Notes: generated from the letters alone by a model not told the origin. Shown: positions 36,450 through 46,933, numbered from the stretch's first letter. The stretch: DNA of 64,000 nucleotides from Alphaproteobacteria bacterium MarineAlpha11_Bin1 (GCA_002937455.1 PTJZ01000003.1:124001-188000), one strand, 5' to 3'. Translations and numbers: made by a program.

Positions 36450-37213
36450 TAGAAAACCCGCCGAAATGCCGCCATCGTGGGTCGGTGAGTTAGGTCGAGA
36501 CATAATGGTGTAATCGATATACGACCTTCGTTTACCGCCTTTAGGTCCGAGCCGGGAAGTGACGGATCCTCCCTCCGCTCATTACCTATCCATAAATAGT
36601 CGTATCCTCTAGGGTCTCGACCCTCTCTAATTTTATCTCCGATCTTTCGGCGCCCCTGAAATGTTATTTGTGTGCCACCTATCTTTTTTGCCGGGAGATC
36701 AGGAAAATTGACATTTATAAGAACATTCTTGGGCCATTCCTCCTGCGTTATTTTTCGTATGATCCTGGGTCCGTGTTGTAATGAAGCCTCCCAGCGGACC
36801 TTTTCCCCGTAAACGCGAGCTTGACTGAGTGCGATAGCTGGGATGCCGAGCAATGTGCCTTCCATGGCGGCAGCCACGGTACCGGAATATGCTATATCCT
36901 CACCAAGATTACCTCCCGCATTTATGCCAGAAAGAACAAGATCCGGTTTTTTTTCCATCATAAGGTGCTGAACTGCCACGAGAACACTATCTGCCGGCGT
37001 TCCGTCTACAGCGAACTTTCGTCCATTGATCTTTCGAACCCGGAGGGGAAGGTTGATAGTTAAAGAGTGTCCAGAGGCACTTTTTTCACTCTCCGGCGCA
37101 ACCACCCAGACATCAGGTGAAAAAGACTTCGCAATCTTCTCTAACACCTTTAGGCCCGGCGAATTGATCCCATCATCGTTAGAGATAAGGATCCTGGCGC
37201 CGCGCAGCTGCAT
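36449..37213 (-). CDS. surE: 5'/3'-nucleotidase SurE
   Basis: A 254-residue metal-dependent phosphatase that removes phosphate from nucleoside monophosphates. The N-terminal motif ILISNDDGINSPGL carries the metal-binding Asp pair, and VAPESEKSASGHSLT and LVLSGINAGGNLGEDIAYSG are family signatures. It overlaps both serS upstream and pcm downstream by one base or a few, so serS-surE-pcm is one translationally coupled unit. Confidence 0.96.
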   Translation of the reverse strand: MQLRGARILISNDDGINSPGLKVLEKIAKSFSPDVWVVAPESEKSASGHSLTINLPLRVRKINGRKFAVDGTPADSVLVAVQHLMMEKKPDLVLSGINAGGNLGEDIAYSGTVAAAMEGTLLGIPAIALSQARVYGEKVRWEASLQHGPRIIRKITQEEWPKNVLINVNFPDLPAKKIGGTQITFQGRRKIGDKIREGRDPRGYDYLWIGNERREDPSLPGSDLKAVNEGRISITPLCLDLTHRPTMAAFRRVF

Positions 37214-38496
37214 TAGTCTGCCTTAAGAGCATTAATTTTTGTCAGCCCACCCATGTACCCCTGGAGAGCATCGGGAACGGTAACCGACCCGTCGATATTT
37301 TGATAGTTTTCAAGAATAGCTATCAGCGTACGCCCAACCGCGAGACCGGAACCATTAAGCGTGTGCAAAAAACCGGTTCCCTTTCCTTCCGTAGTTCGAA
37401 ACCGCGCATTCATTCGGCGAGCCTGGAAATCGCCACAGTTGGAACAACTTGAGATCTCGCGGTAGCGACCCTGACCGGGAAGCCAAACCTCTAAATCGAA
37501 TGTCTTACATGCGGAAAATCCCAAATCACCCGTGGACAATAAAACGACCCGGTAATGCAAACCCAAACGCCTCAGCACCTCTTCGGCACATGCAGTCATG
37601 CGTTCGTGTTCCTCTGCTGCCATATCTGGATGCACCACACTGACAAGTTCAACTTTCGGAAACTGGTGCTGTCGCAACATACCCCGGGTGTCCTTACCTG
37701 CAGCGCCCGCCTCCGACCGGAAACAAGGAGTAAAAGCAGTGTACCGAAGGGGAAGATCTTCTTCAGCGAGGATCTCGCCCGCGACCATATTGGTCAAGGG
37801 AACTTCGGCTGTTGGTATCAACCAATGATCCGTCTCCGTTTTGAAAAGATCGTCGGAAAACTTAGGAAGTTGACCAGTACCGAACGCTGCCTCATCGCGA
37901 ACAAGAAGTGGTGGATTTACCTCAGTATAACCAAACTCCGAAGTATGCAGGTCAAGCATCATTGCCGAAAGTGCTCGTTCCATTCGAGCAAGAGCCCCGC
38001 TTGTTATGACGAAACGTGAACCCGATAATTTTGCTGCACGTTCGAAATGTAACATCCCGAGGCGTTCGCCGATATCAACGTGATCTTCTGCTCTGAAATT
38101 GAATTCAGGCCTCTTTCCGATAACACGAATTTCAACATTGTCATCTTCATCCTCACCATCAGGGACATCATCAAATGGTAGGTTGGGAATCTCTTGCAGA
38201 AGATCAAAAATAGATGCGACCCCCCGCTTCTGTTCCGCCTCAAGGTGCGTCATACGGTTTTTCAATTCTGCGACTTCAGAGATCAAATCGTCAGCGGGTT
38301 CACCCTTACTCCTCAAACGACCAACCTGCTTAGAAACTTCATTCCGCAGTTTCTGAAGTTCTTGCAACTCTGTAGTGATACGTCGATTTGACCCATCGAG
38401 TTCTATCACCTGGATAGATAACGGTTCTAGACCTCGGCGCGCTAGCGCCGTATCAAACTGTTTGGGATTGTCCCGGATCCATCTTATGTCATGCAT
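37213..38496 (-). CDS. serS: Seryl-tRNA synthetase
   Basis: A 427-residue class II synthetase. The N-terminal long coiled coil (about 30-105) binds the tRNA-Ser extra arm. Class II motif 2 ([21 protein letters not shown]) and motif 3 ([18 protein letters not shown]) are present, as is the Thr-Ala-Glu serine-binding loop (TAEVPLTNM). It follows tatC by 33 bases, continuing the tat-serS-surE-pcm-nlpD run. Confidence 0.97.
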   Translation of the reverse strand: MHDIRWIRDNPKQFDTALARRGLEPLSIQVIELDGSNRRITTELQELQKLRNEVSKQVGRLRSKGEPADDLISEVAELKNRMTHLEAEQKRGVASIFDLLQEIPNLPFDDVPDGEDEDDNVEIRVIGKRPEFNFRAEDHVDIGERLGMLHFERAAKLSGSRFVITSGALARMERALSAMMLDLHTSEFGYTEVNPPLLVRDEAAFGTGQLPKFSDDLFKTETDHWLIPTAEVPLTNMVAGEILAEEDLPLRYTAFTPCFRSEAGAAGKDTRGMLRQHQFPKVELVSVVHPDMAAEEHERMTACAEEVLRRLGLHYRVVLLSTGDLGFSACKTFDLEVWLPGQGRYREISSCSNCGDFQARRMNARFRTTEGKGTGFLHTLNGSGLAVGRTLIAILENYQNIDGSVTVPDALQGYMGGLTKINALKAD

Positions 38497-38529
38497 AATA
38501 TTTTGTTCTAGCTGATTTTCAAAAGAATC

Positions 38530-39351
38530 TCAGGCCGTCCGATTGTCAGGCCCCTGCTCTAAATCTTCATGGTCTACGTCGTCATATTCTTTTATTCGGC
38601 GTTTTTCTATCATCCGTGCACCAAGAATCGAAAACTCATAAAGAACGATAATCGGGATGGCGAGCCCAATTTGGCTAACGACGTCGGGGGGAGTGATTAT
38701 GGCAGAAAAGACAAAAACACCGATAATTGAATATTTACGTTTCGCTGCAAGCTCCGCCGAGGTAACGAGGCCCGCTCGTGCAAGTAGCATCAACAGAACG
38801 GGTAGTTCAAAGGCAAGTCCAAAAGCAAAAATCAGCCGTAGCACTAGAGTAAGATACTGATCTACCTTTGGTTCTACCTGCAATGGAAGTGTCCCGTTGC
38901 CGCCTAATGTTTGAAAATTAAGAAAGAATTCCCAGGCCAGTGGCATTATAAAAAAATAGACTAGGGCACCGCCGAGGAAGAATAAGATTGGAGTAGCCAC
39001 CAAAAATGGAAAAAAGGCACGTTTCTCATTCTTGTAAAGACCCGGCGCAACAAACATCCACATCTGCATCGAAATAATTGGAAAGGCGAGGAAGAGAGCG
39101 ATATAGAAAGCTAGTTTGATCTGAGCAAGAAATGGTTCGTAAAGCGCGGTGAAGATCAGTCGAGCACCGTTCTGATCTTCTAAAGCCCGAGCGAGAGGTC
39201 GAACTAAAAAGTCGTAAATGTCTTGGGCAAATACAAAGCTAACTGCAAACATCAAAAAAAAAGCCAAAATGCTATATATTAGCCTAGTGCGAAGCTCTAC
39301 CAGATGACCTAACAGCGGCATGTTTTTTTCATTTTTCATCTTATCGTTCAT
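38530..39351 (-). CDS. tatC: Sec-independent translocase subunit TatC
   Basis: A 273-residue, six-helix inner-membrane receptor for twin-arginine signal peptides. The N-terminal cytosolic segment MPLLGHLVELRTRLI carries the conserved Glu that contacts the signal peptide, and APGLYKNEKRAFFPF is a family signature. The C-terminal tail is acidic. It overlaps tatB by 4 bases, within tatABC. Confidence 0.97.
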   Translation of the reverse strand: MNDKMKNEKNMPLLGHLVELRTRLIYSILAFFLMFAVSFVFAQDIYDFLVRPLARALEDQNGARLIFTALYEPFLAQIKLAFYIALFLAFPIISMQMWMFVAPGLYKNEKRAFFPFLVATPILFFLGGALVYFFIMPLAWEFFLNFQTLGGNGTLPLQVEPKVDQYLTLVLRLIFAFGLAFELPVLLMLLARAGLVTSAELAAKRKYSIIGVFVFSAIITPPDVVSQIGLAIPIIVLYEFSILGARMIEKRRIKEYDDVDHEDLEQGPDNRTA

Positions 39352-39785
39352 ACCGCCTTCTCCGGATCATCGTTCTCCTCTCTATTTGCCGGATTGTCTT
39401 TCACTTTTTTTAGGTTTTCTGGTACCCTTATCTCGTTTTCTTCGATGAAATTTGAAACGTCATAATCTACGAAATGCTCTTCAGCTGAGTCTTTATTTAA
39501 TCGTCCCAAGTCGGTTAAATCATCCTCCCTATCGAGAACATCCATAATTTCTTTACCGACAGAGCCAATGGGTTCACCTATAGTTTTGACTGAATCCGAT
39601 ACTTTATCGAATTCTGCCTCACGAGCCACTTCTTCGAGCCCTGATTGGAATTCCCGCACGTTGTGCCTCACCCGTCGCATTAACCCGCTCCAAGTTTGTA
39701 TTACCCTTGGCAAGTCCCTAGGTCGAAAAATTATAATCCCAAGAACTAAAACAAGCAGAAATTCCCAGCCGCCGATATCAAGCAT
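39348..39785 (-). CDS. tatB: Sec-independent translocase subunit TatB
   Basis: A 145-residue protein with the TatA/B fold: a short N-terminal helix (GGWEFLLVLVLGIIIF), the Arg-Pro hinge (RPRDLP) and a long amphipathic helix, then an acidic, poorly structured C-terminus. The hinge sequence and the position between tatA and tatC identify it as TatB rather than TatA. It works with TatC to recognise folded substrates. Confidence 0.94.
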   Translation of the reverse strand: MLDIGGWEFLLVLVLGIIIFRPRDLPRVIQTWSGLMRRVRHNVREFQSGLEEVAREAEFDKVSDSVKTIGEPIGSVGKEIMDVLDREDDLTDLGRLNKDSAEEHFVDYDVSNFIEENEIRVPENLKKVKDNPANREENDDPEKAV

Positions 39786-39829
39786 GGCCGGGTGCGCCTT
39801 TCTTCAAAGATATGAACGTTGCTGAAAAC

Positions 39830-40060
39830 TCAGCTTTTCGCCTTTTTGTCTTTTTTTTTGCTGGCATCCGACACCCCAAAGTTTTCATCGGTCTCCAGTC
39901 CTTTTTCGTCCTCAATGACGGACTTATCTTCCTTCAAGTTTTTCTTGAACGCATTAATACCCTTTGCTGCGTCGCCCATCAGGCGAGGGAGCTTTCCAGC
40001 GCCGAATAATAGGATCACTACCAGTGCGATAAGTCCGATTTGCCAAGGTCCTAAAGACAT
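39830..40060 (-). CDS. tatA: Sec-independent translocase subunit TatA
   Basis: A 76-residue pore-forming Tat subunit, starting at the ATG at 40060 (a TTG two codons upstream is less likely). The N-terminal helix is [20 protein letters not shown], followed by the hinge [12 protein letters not shown] and a charged tail rich in Lys. It is first gene of the tatABC-serS-surE-pcm-nlpD run. Confidence 0.95.
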   Translation of the reverse strand: MSLGPWQIGLIALVVILLFGAGKLPRLMGDAAKGINAFKKNLKEDKSVIEDEKGLETDENFGVSDASKKKDKKAKS

Positions 40061-40392
40061 AGCCAACTTTCATGATAAATGTTTAAAATCTATAAGATAA
40101 TTGCAGATAGGTGAATAACTCGCAACGAAAAGGACAACTATCAACTATGCCTCCCTCAGAGATCCCAAATTTCCTGATCAACGCTTGCTAAATAAACAGG
40201 TACCCCTCGGTCACTAAAAAACCTCTTCTAGGCATATTGCTCCTGATGCTTTGCGAGGACGAAAATATGGGGGTGCTCCAGACTGGGGATAGCCTAATAA
40301 ATTTCGAGGTTGCCCGGGAAATAGTGTTCGATGCGGGGGCAAGAAACGTCCGTTATTTCAATCATCGCATTTATGTGTTACCTATCCTCAAT
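40061..40392. other. Intergenic region scpB / tatA
   Basis: About 330 bases between minus-strand genes. It presumably holds the tat operon promoter. A weak plus-strand frame (40237-40455) overlaps scpB antisense and is not credible. No RNA or repeat was recognised. Confidence 0.4.
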
Positions 40393-41127
40393 TTAAAGTT
40401 CGTCGCCGTCCGAGAGTGCCTCTGCGTCTCCCTGCTCCAGCGTACCTTCAGCTGACGAATTCTCGTAAAAATCACCACTATCACCAATTATGGTCCCTGC
40501 AGGGCGAGTATCGAGTAGACCGGATGCTTTAAGTTCGTCGACTCCGGGCAAATCTGCAAGGGAGTTTAAGCCGAACTCGCCAAGGAAGGCTGGCGTGGTA
40601 CCCCATGTAGTGGGCCGTCCCGGCGTTCGACGACGCCCTACCGGCTTTATCCATCCCGCCTCAAGTAGAACGTCAAAAGAACCTTTGCTGACAGATACGC
40701 CACGAATTTCTTCCACCTCGCTTCGAGTGACCGGTTGGTGATAGGCGATGATAGCTAGGGATTCTATAGCAGCACGTGAAGGTTTTCGACTGATCTTTCG
40801 CTCAATCCGCAGATGGGGGGAGAGATCCTCCGCAGTACGAAGTGACCATTTCCCCGCGACACGAGCTAGATTCACGCCACGGCCTTCGTACCGCGCTTGT
40901 ATTTCGGTGAGTATAGCCCCGATATCAGTCCCCTCCGGAAGACGCTCGAGAAGAAAATCTGTGCCAACTGGCTCTGTTGCCGCAAATAATAAGGCCTCTA
41001 CTATCCGAGTCTCTTGTGTCACGGCCTCCTCAACAAAGTGACCGCCTCCACCACCCGTATTTGTCTCTAATTTTTCTTGGGTTTCTTTTGCCTCCGTCAC
41101 AATACTTTCATCCCTTTTTTCAATCAT
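40393..41127 (-). CDS. scpB: Segregation and condensation protein B
   Basis: A 244-residue ScpB, the winged-helix partner of the SMC-ScpA condensin complex. After a Gly-rich N-terminal extension (about 1-35), the two wHTH domains are seen (RIVEALLFAATEPV, then LAIIAYHQPVTRSEVEEIRGV). The acidic C-terminus (about 215-244) is not conserved. It overlaps scpA by 8 bases. Confidence 0.94.
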   Translation of the reverse strand: MIEKRDESIVTEAKETQEKLETNTGGGGGHFVEEAVTQETRIVEALLFAATEPVGTDFLLERLPEGTDIGAILTEIQARYEGRGVNLARVAGKWSLRTAEDLSPHLRIERKISRKPSRAAIESLAIIAYHQPVTRSEVEEIRGVSVSKGSFDVLLEAGWIKPVGRRRTPGRPTTWGTTPAFLGEFGLNSLADLPGVDELKASGLLDTRPAGTIIGDSGDFYENSSAEGTLEQGDAEALSDGDEL

Positions 41128-41914
41128 TTGACGGGGCTTCCTTCCCTTTTACATAAAGTGTGTCAAAGGCATTTGATTGGCTTATGCTTGCCCTACCTTC
41201 TTTCACTAATTCAAGGCTGGCTGCAAAAGTCGAAGCCACACCGGATCGCCAGATAATCCCATCAGTCAAACCATCGGGTAGAAAGGCGTTAAGGGTTGTC
41301 CACTCACCAACATGACCAATAATTCCCCGAAGTCGCTCGATTGCGTCACTTATCGAAAACAACTGCGATGCTTCAATCGTCAATTGCGAGGCGGTCAAAC
41401 GGCGGCGATTATCACCGTAAGCTTTAAGTACTTCGTAGAGCGAAAGCTCGTAAACCGAGGTTTTAATCACCTCCATTCCCTCAGGTGCGCCCCGGGCAAA
41501 CACGTCTCTGCCAAGCCGAGGCATGACCAACAATTGCTCGCCTGCTTTTCGCATTGAATCTAGGCGGCGCAACTGGAATTTGAAAGCTTCAGCAAGTTCT
41601 GGGCCTGAGCCCTCATCGCTTTCTTCGGTTTCGGGCAGCAAGAGCCGCGATTTAAGATATGCCAACCAAGCCGCCATGACCAAGTAGTCTGCTGCTATTT
41701 CGAGCTGAAGCTGTTTGGCGGCCATGATAAAGGATAGATACTGTTCTGCGAGAGTGAGGATTGAAATCCTAGTCAGGTCAACCTTTTGCTGACGTGATAG
41801 TGTAAGAAGCAGATCTATAGGCCCCTCAAACCCGTCCAGGTCTAGGACAAGTTCATTTATTTCCTTTATTGATTCTTCTTCGAATGTGTCCGTCGTATCG
41901 GACATGCGGACCAT
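41120..41914 (-). CDS. scpA: Segregation and condensation protein A
   Basis: A 264-residue kleisin that bridges SMC heads. The signature FEGPIDLLLTLSRQQKVDL lies near the N-terminus, and the middle and C-terminal helices (ASTFAASLELVKEGRASI) are typical. The start is uncertain: the ATG at 41914 has GGAAGG very close, and the ATG at 41905 is also possible. It lies between nagZ and scpB, the usual alphaproteobacterial order. Confidence 0.93.
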   Translation of the reverse strand: MVRMSDTTDTFEEESIKEINELVLDLDGFEGPIDLLLTLSRQQKVDLTRISILTLAEQYLSFIMAAKQLQLEIAADYLVMAAWLAYLKSRLLLPETEESDEGSGPELAEAFKFQLRRLDSMRKAGEQLLVMPRLGRDVFARGAPEGMEVIKTSVYELSLYEVLKAYGDNRRRLTASQLTIEASQLFSISDAIERLRGIIGHVGEWTTLNAFLPDGLTDGIIWRSGVASTFAASLELVKEGRASISQSNAFDTLYVKGKEAPSND

Positions 41915-42002
41915 TTCCCTTCCAAAGGCACCAAGCCAACAATTCAAAATTATAGAAGTTTCGCTAGGTGCAGGCTAATAACGAACCACTACCGGCGTTG
42001 AC

Positions 42003-43031
42003 TTACAGCTGGCCCAAAAACGCTGAAATCCGCCATTTCGCAGCCTCGGCATCGAAATCATCCGAATCGAATACCCTTTGTCTTGCAGAATTAAGGCGTG
42101 CCAGTGACTCCTTTCGCATCTGTGGACAATTTTCAGCGATGGCAAGCATATTCATAAAATTTCCGTCGCAATGGATTGCGATGTCGCAACCTGCCGCAAG
42201 CACCGAATGAACGCGTTGTTCCGGCCGGCCTGATAATCCCTCCATACAGACGTCATCGGAAAACAACAACCCGTTAAAACCAATTTCGTTCCGGATGATC
42301 TCTTCGATCAATACTGGCGAGGTACTACCAGGCTGTTCGCTATCGACCGAAGAATAAATGACGTGTGCGGTCATACCGGCGGGCGCATCGGACAAGCCCG
42401 AAAACGGCACAAAGTCGGTTAGGCGAAGATTAACAAGAGGCGCATCAACCTTGGGGACTTCCTTATGGCTATCAACCAACGCGCGACCATGCCCGGGAAT
42501 ATGCTTGATCACCGGTAGGATCCCACCCTGAAGAAGTCCGTCACACGCTGAACGCCCCAGAATGGCGACAATAGAGGGGTTATTAGAAAAGGCGCGATCA
42601 CCAATAATTTCGTGACTGCCTGCAATAGGAATATCTAGTACCGGAGCACAATTTACATTGATACCAAGAGGCGTAAGTTCGGACGCAATCAAACGATAGT
42701 TGAGCGCAACGCAAGCCGCTGCTTCATTAGCGTTATCTCTGCTATAATCACCAAACATTCGCATCGGCGGATATTCTGACCAGTGAGGAGGATGCAAACG
42801 CTGAACCCGTCCACCTTCTTGATCAATCATTATGAGGATTTCTTCATTACCCGAAACAACCCGAAGACTCTCGGTTAGGCGCATCACTTGTTCTGGTGTA
42901 TCTAAGTTTCGATCAAAAAGTATATAGCCCGCAGGCTTACAATCTCGGAATAATGCTTTCTCATCGGCGGTAAGTTTCAGTCCAGCACAACCATAAACGA
43001 CGGCCGCTGGTCCTGGCTCAGCGGCGAACAA
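42003..43031 (-). CDS. nagZ: Beta-N-acetylhexosaminidase NagZ (GH3)
   Basis: A 342-residue cytosolic glycosidase that removes N-acetylglucosamine from anhydro-muropeptides during peptidoglycan recycling. The NagZ-specific KHIPGHGRALVDSHKEVP carries the His/Asp general acid pair, and the nucleophile Asp is in LLFSDDVCMEGL. The start codon appears to be TTG; no ATG exists in the right place. It overlaps the SPOR gene by 14 bases. Confidence 0.94.
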   Translation of the reverse strand: MFAAEPGPAAVVYGCAGLKLTADEKALFRDCKPAGYILFDRNLDTPEQVMRLTESLRVVSGNEEILIMIDQEGGRVQRLHPPHWSEYPPMRMFGDYSRDNANEAAACVALNYRLIASELTPLGINVNCAPVLDIPIAGSHEIIGDRAFSNNPSIVAILGRSACDGLLQGGILPVIKHIPGHGRALVDSHKEVPKVDAPLVNLRLTDFVPFSGLSDAPAGMTAHVIYSSVDSEQPGSTSPVLIEEIIRNEIGFNGLLFSDDVCMEGLSGRPEQRVHSVLAAGCDIAIHCDGNFMNMLAIAENCPQMRKESLARLNSARQRVFDSDDFDAEAAKWRISAFLGQL

Positions 43032-43866
43032 CGAAACAGCTTAGGTTCTGCAATTTAAGACTTCCGCAGAGGGTCGAGGCTTTCTGCTTGGAGGCAAAAG
43101 ACCCCACCTGCATCCTATAAAAGGTGCCGCGACCATCACCAAGAACCGCCCTTTCAACAACCAGGGGCAAACTACCGAGCAAATCTTTGTGTCTTATTTT
43201 TAACAATGCCCAATTTCTTCGTAAAACCGCCTCCGATCTCATTGATGAGATTTGGATCCGATAACGCCCCAAAGTAGATTTCTTTGCAGACGACGTAGGG
43301 GCTACGGTCGCCGGCTTTGTCGGTGCAGTTTTTATATTTGGTTTCTTGGCTGTTTGTATTTGTTTCAAGGTTGACGATGGTTCCCGACCTTCTCTCCCAA
43401 CTTTTTCAATATTTGTTGAAAAAGCCGGCCTTGAAGAACTCGCCGAACTAGGTGCCTTCGAAGATGCTGACCCGGCCGCAGGTGAGCGAATACGTGAGGT
43501 TTTTGAAGGAGCCTTGATCGGTTGCTCGGGTAGCGGCAGCAGTCGCTCAACGCGGCTCGACGGTTTTTCTGATTCAAGTCGCGTGAAAACTTCCTTGTCT
43601 TGATTGGGGACTTTCATCCCACCAGGGCTTTTTGGGCGGATCTTGGTTGGACCCTCGGCGGCTTGAATCACCGGAGGGATCTTGCTTTCTCCGGCTTGGC
43701 GTCCCTTGTTGTAAGCATATAATACGATGACACCGACCCCCATTATCACAGCAATGGCTACGAGGAACGCCATAATTCGTCGTCCACGCCAACTATATCC
43801 GGAAGGATCATCTCCTTCCTTTGTTGTAAGTGGCAAATCACCCGGTGTTTTAAATTCGTCAGCCAT
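43018..43866 (-). CDS. SPOR-domain inner-membrane protein
   Basis: A 282-residue bitopic membrane protein: cytosolic N-terminus, one helix (about 31-51, MAFLVAIAVIMGVGVIVLYA), a long Pro/Ser/Lys-rich periplasmic linker, and a C-terminal SPOR domain (about 200-282, YRIQISSMRSEAVLRRNW, YRMQVGSFASKQKAS). SPOR domains bind denuded glycan at the division septum. The position between argS and nagZ is conserved in Alphaproteobacteria. Confidence 0.9.
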   Translation of the reverse strand: MADEFKTPGDLPLTTKEGDDPSGYSWRGRRIMAFLVAIAVIMGVGVIVLYAYNKGRQAGESKIPPVIQAAEGPTKIRPKSPGGMKVPNQDKEVFTRLESEKPSSRVERLLPLPEQPIKAPSKTSRIRSPAAGSASSKAPSSASSSRPAFSTNIEKVGREGREPSSTLKQIQTAKKPNIKTAPTKPATVAPTSSAKKSTLGRYRIQISSMRSEAVLRRNWALLKIRHKDLLGSLPLVVERAVLGDGRGTFYRMQVGSFASKQKASTLCGSLKLQNLSCFVVRR

Positions 43867-45620
43867 CAGCGCATCTCCTCAACCGGTTTGACACCCATCA
43901 CCGCCAGCCCCGAAGCGATTACAACCGCCATTGCTCTCACCATTGCAATTCTGGCTGCTGAAATCTTTTCGTCGTCAGCAATCAAGAAACGCAGACCGAC
44001 ATTCTCATTTCCCTTATTCCACAGCCCATGAAAAGCAGCGGCCACATCCCCAAGGTAATATGCTATACGGTGCGGTTCCCGCATGATAGATGACGTCTCG
44101 ACGACCCTTGGCCAACTCGCCAATAACCGAATCAGTGCCAACTCCGCTTCGTCGTCTAGGACGGACATATCAATTTGTGAGAGACTCGCATCGTCAACTG
44201 AAAGACTCGGAAAAAGGTCATTTGCATTGCGCAAAACAGAGCACGCCCTAACGTGGGCATACTGGACATAAAACACTGGATTATCGCGTGATTGCTCGAG
44301 AACCTTTGCTAGATCGAAATCGAGAGGAGCTTCATTGCTACGGGTTAGCATCATAAATCGCACAACGTCCCTACCCACTTGGTCGACCACCTCTCGGAGA
44401 GTTACGAAGGTACCTGCCCGCTTGGACATCCGCACGGGTTCTCCGTCTTCGAGAAAATTAACAAGGTTACAGATGCATACATCCAAAACACCCTCTTCGT
44501 TTGTGACAGCTTCAACCGCCGCCCGCATCCGTCTTACATAACCTTTATGGTCCGCACCCCAAACATCGATCATTTCCCGGAAGCCGCGCCTATATTTATC
44601 AAGATGATAGGCAATGTCGGCAGCAAAATAAGTCCAGGTGTCATCTGATTTCCGGAGAGGGCGATCGATATCATCCCCGAAGAGAGTCGAACGAAAAAGG
44701 TACTGTTCTCGTTCTTCCCAATCATCCCGTTTTTGTCCCTTAGGTGGTTTTAGTGTGCCCCAGTACACTAAATCTCGAGACTTCAGTTCTGATACTACTT
44801 GCTCTATCGCATTTTCATCATGTAATGATTTTTCTGATCGGAACTCTTGGTGTTTTATCCCGAGCGATATGAGATCGGAGCGTATTAAATCAATCATGGC
44901 ATTTATCGTAAAGTCGCGGACCACTGGCAGCCACTTTTCGACTCCTTCAGAAAGCAGTGAGTCTCCGAAGTTTTTAGCTATTTCCTGCCCCACTCTAACA
45001 AGATAATCTCCAGGGTAGAGGTCATCAGGGATCTCGCCGATATCATCGCCCAACACCTCACGGTATCTCAGAAAGGCGGAACGAGCGAGCACATCGACTT
45101 GGACGCCAGCGTCATTAATATAATATTCTCGAGTAACCTCGAACCCAGATTTCTCTAGTAGGGCTGCCAGTACGTCACCAATCACTGCGCCCCGCGCATG
45201 GCCTACGTGCATCGGACCGGTAGGATTTGCGGAGACGTATTCGACGTTGATCTTCTTTCCTCGACCTAGGCTATTAGCGCCATACTCCGTTCCGGCACTA
45301 AGTATCTCTGTAATCTGCTGTTGCCAGACAGAAACATCTAGCCGTAAATTGATAAAACCGGGCCCCGCGACATCCACCGTTTTAATTCCAGGTTCGAGCT
45401 TCAATCCTAGAGCTATTCTATCTGCGATTTCTCTAGGGCTCTCTTTCGCTTGATTGGAAATGATCATCGCGACGTTTGACGAAATATCACCATGTTCTGG
45501 ATCGCGCGGTGGTTCAACCGAGATCCGACCAAGATTCAAATTAGGTGGCAAGCTCCCATCCGCACACAATTGCTTTACCGTACGTTCGATAGCCTGCCGA
45601 TAGTTATTAAAAACGTTCAT
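43866..45620 (-). CDS. argS: Arginyl-tRNA synthetase
   Basis: A 584-residue class I synthetase. The HIGH-type motif is HVGHARGAVIGD, the KMSKS-type motif is MSKRAGT, and the C-terminal DALR anticodon-binding domain is complete. It overlaps dgt by 4 bases upstream and touches the SPOR gene downstream, forming dgt-argS-SPOR-nagZ-scpA-scpB. Confidence 0.97.
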   Translation of the reverse strand: MNVFNNYRQAIERTVKQLCADGSLPPNLNLGRISVEPPRDPEHGDISSNVAMIISNQAKESPREIADRIALGLKLEPGIKTVDVAGPGFINLRLDVSVWQQQITEILSAGTEYGANSLGRGKKINVEYVSANPTGPMHVGHARGAVIGDVLAALLEKSGFEVTREYYINDAGVQVDVLARSAFLRYREVLGDDIGEIPDDLYPGDYLVRVGQEIAKNFGDSLLSEGVEKWLPVVRDFTINAMIDLIRSDLISLGIKHQEFRSEKSLHDENAIEQVVSELKSRDLVYWGTLKPPKGQKRDDWEEREQYLFRSTLFGDDIDRPLRKSDDTWTYFAADIAYHLDKYRRGFREMIDVWGADHKGYVRRMRAAVEAVTNEEGVLDVCICNLVNFLEDGEPVRMSKRAGTFVTLREVVDQVGRDVVRFMMLTRSNEAPLDFDLAKVLEQSRDNPVFYVQYAHVRACSVLRNANDLFPSLSVDDASLSQIDMSVLDDEAELALIRLLASWPRVVETSSIMREPHRIAYYLGDVAAAFHGLWNKGNENVGLRFLIADDEKISAARIAMVRAMAVVIASGLAVMGVKPVEEMR

Positions 45621-46801
45621 CTATTCACTTCGTATACGTCATAAAGTCGGCGATGTTCATCAAGTGCAAAGCGGTCGGTCATACCCGCGATGTAGTCAGC
45701 GATATGCTGTGCTCGCAGCTTCTTTTCAACCCCTTCAGCGCCCGGCCGCCAATCTTCTGGAAGACACTCTGGTTCTTCCACATACAGTTTGAAAAGATCG
45801 GCCACCACCCTGCGTGCCTTGCTAGTCATCCGGTTTACCCTGTAATGCCTATACATACGCTCAAAAAGAAACAACTTTAGGGACCGATTATCAGCATCTA
45901 GTTGATTAGAAAACGCAACCAAAGGCCCGGGAAATTGCCTTACATCCACCACCGACTTTGGATTTGCGTCGGAAAGTCTTTGTGATGTCTCAGAGAGAAG
46001 GTCGTTGACCATCAAGTTGATTAGACGTCTACCGATTTCATGAAATAGGCGACTATTCTGCAGATCTGGATATTTCCCGCGCACTTCCGAAATGATAGGG
46101 CCAAGAATGGGCACATCTACGAGATCTTCGATGGAAAACAAGCCAGCGCGCAAGCCGTCATTAACATCGTGAGAATGATAGGCGATATCGTCCGAAAGAG
46201 CGGAAATTTGCGCCTCAATACTGGGCCATGTATTTAATTCGAGGTCGTGTTTCGAGTTATATGCATCAAGAGCGCCAGGTAAGTCACCCGTTATGGGTCC
46301 GTTATGCTTGGCAATCCCCTCTAGGGTTTCCCAAGTTAGGTTTAAACCGTCAAATTCTGCGTATCTCGCTTCTAAAGATGTAATTATGCGTAGTGTCTGA
46401 ATGTTGTGATCAAATCCCCCGTGTGGTTGCATTGCTTCGTCGAGGGCTTCCTCGCCAGCATGCCCAAATGGCGTATGACCAAGGTCATGTGCAAGCGATA
46501 AAGCTTCTGCCAGGTCTTCATCAACAGATAGCCAACGAGCCAGAGACCGTGCAATTTGAGCGACTTCCAGACTATGAGTGAGGCGTGTCCGATAGTAATC
46601 ACCCTCATGATAGACGAATACTTGGGTTTTATGCTTCAGACGCCGAAAGGCACCCGAGTGAATAATCCTGTCTCTATCGCGCTGATATATACTTCGAGTC
46701 GGGCTTTCTTCTTCTGGAAAAACCCGCCCTCGGGACAGCGTCGGTAGACACGCAAAAATCGCTAGCTTGGATTTGGGAACAGATCCATCTGCAGGGCTCA
46801 T
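45617..46801 (-). CDS. dgt: Deoxyguanosinetriphosphate triphosphohydrolase-like protein
   Basis: A 394-residue HD-domain dNTP triphosphohydrolase of the type 2/3 (Dgt-like) family, which breaks dNTPs into deoxynucleosides and triphosphate. The metal site is H in RLTHSLEV and the HD pair in SLAHDLGHTPFGHAGE, with a downstream Asp in ALSDDIAYHSHD. The substrate specificity within dNTPs cannot be read from sequence. It starts the run to argS. Confidence 0.92.
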   Translation of the reverse strand: MSPADGSVPKSKLAIFACLPTLSRGRVFPEEESPTRSIYQRDRDRIIHSGAFRRLKHKTQVFVYHEGDYYRTRLTHSLEVAQIARSLARWLSVDEDLAEALSLAHDLGHTPFGHAGEEALDEAMQPHGGFDHNIQTLRIITSLEARYAEFDGLNLTWETLEGIAKHNGPITGDLPGALDAYNSKHDLELNTWPSIEAQISALSDDIAYHSHDVNDGLRAGLFSIEDLVDVPILGPIISEVRGKYPDLQNSRLFHEIGRRLINLMVNDLLSETSQRLSDANPKSVVDVRQFPGPLVAFSNQLDADNRSLKLFLFERMYRHYRVNRMTSKARRVVADLFKLYVEEPECLPEDWRPGAEGVEKKLRAQHIADYIAGMTDRFALDEHRRLYDVYEVNR

Positions 46802-46933
46802 TGCCGCAAACTAGACCCGGATATCCAGATCTGCAATGGAATCGGATACACAAAAGCCGTTTTTCCAATCGAAAAAGTTGACGAAATCTTTTCTTCAAAA
46901 TAGATATGATGTGTAAAGGAGTAGAAAATAACT

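Noticed and set aside
40237..40455. Plus-strand frame in the scpB-tatA gap
   Set aside because: Overlaps scpB antisense and has no ribosome site or family match.
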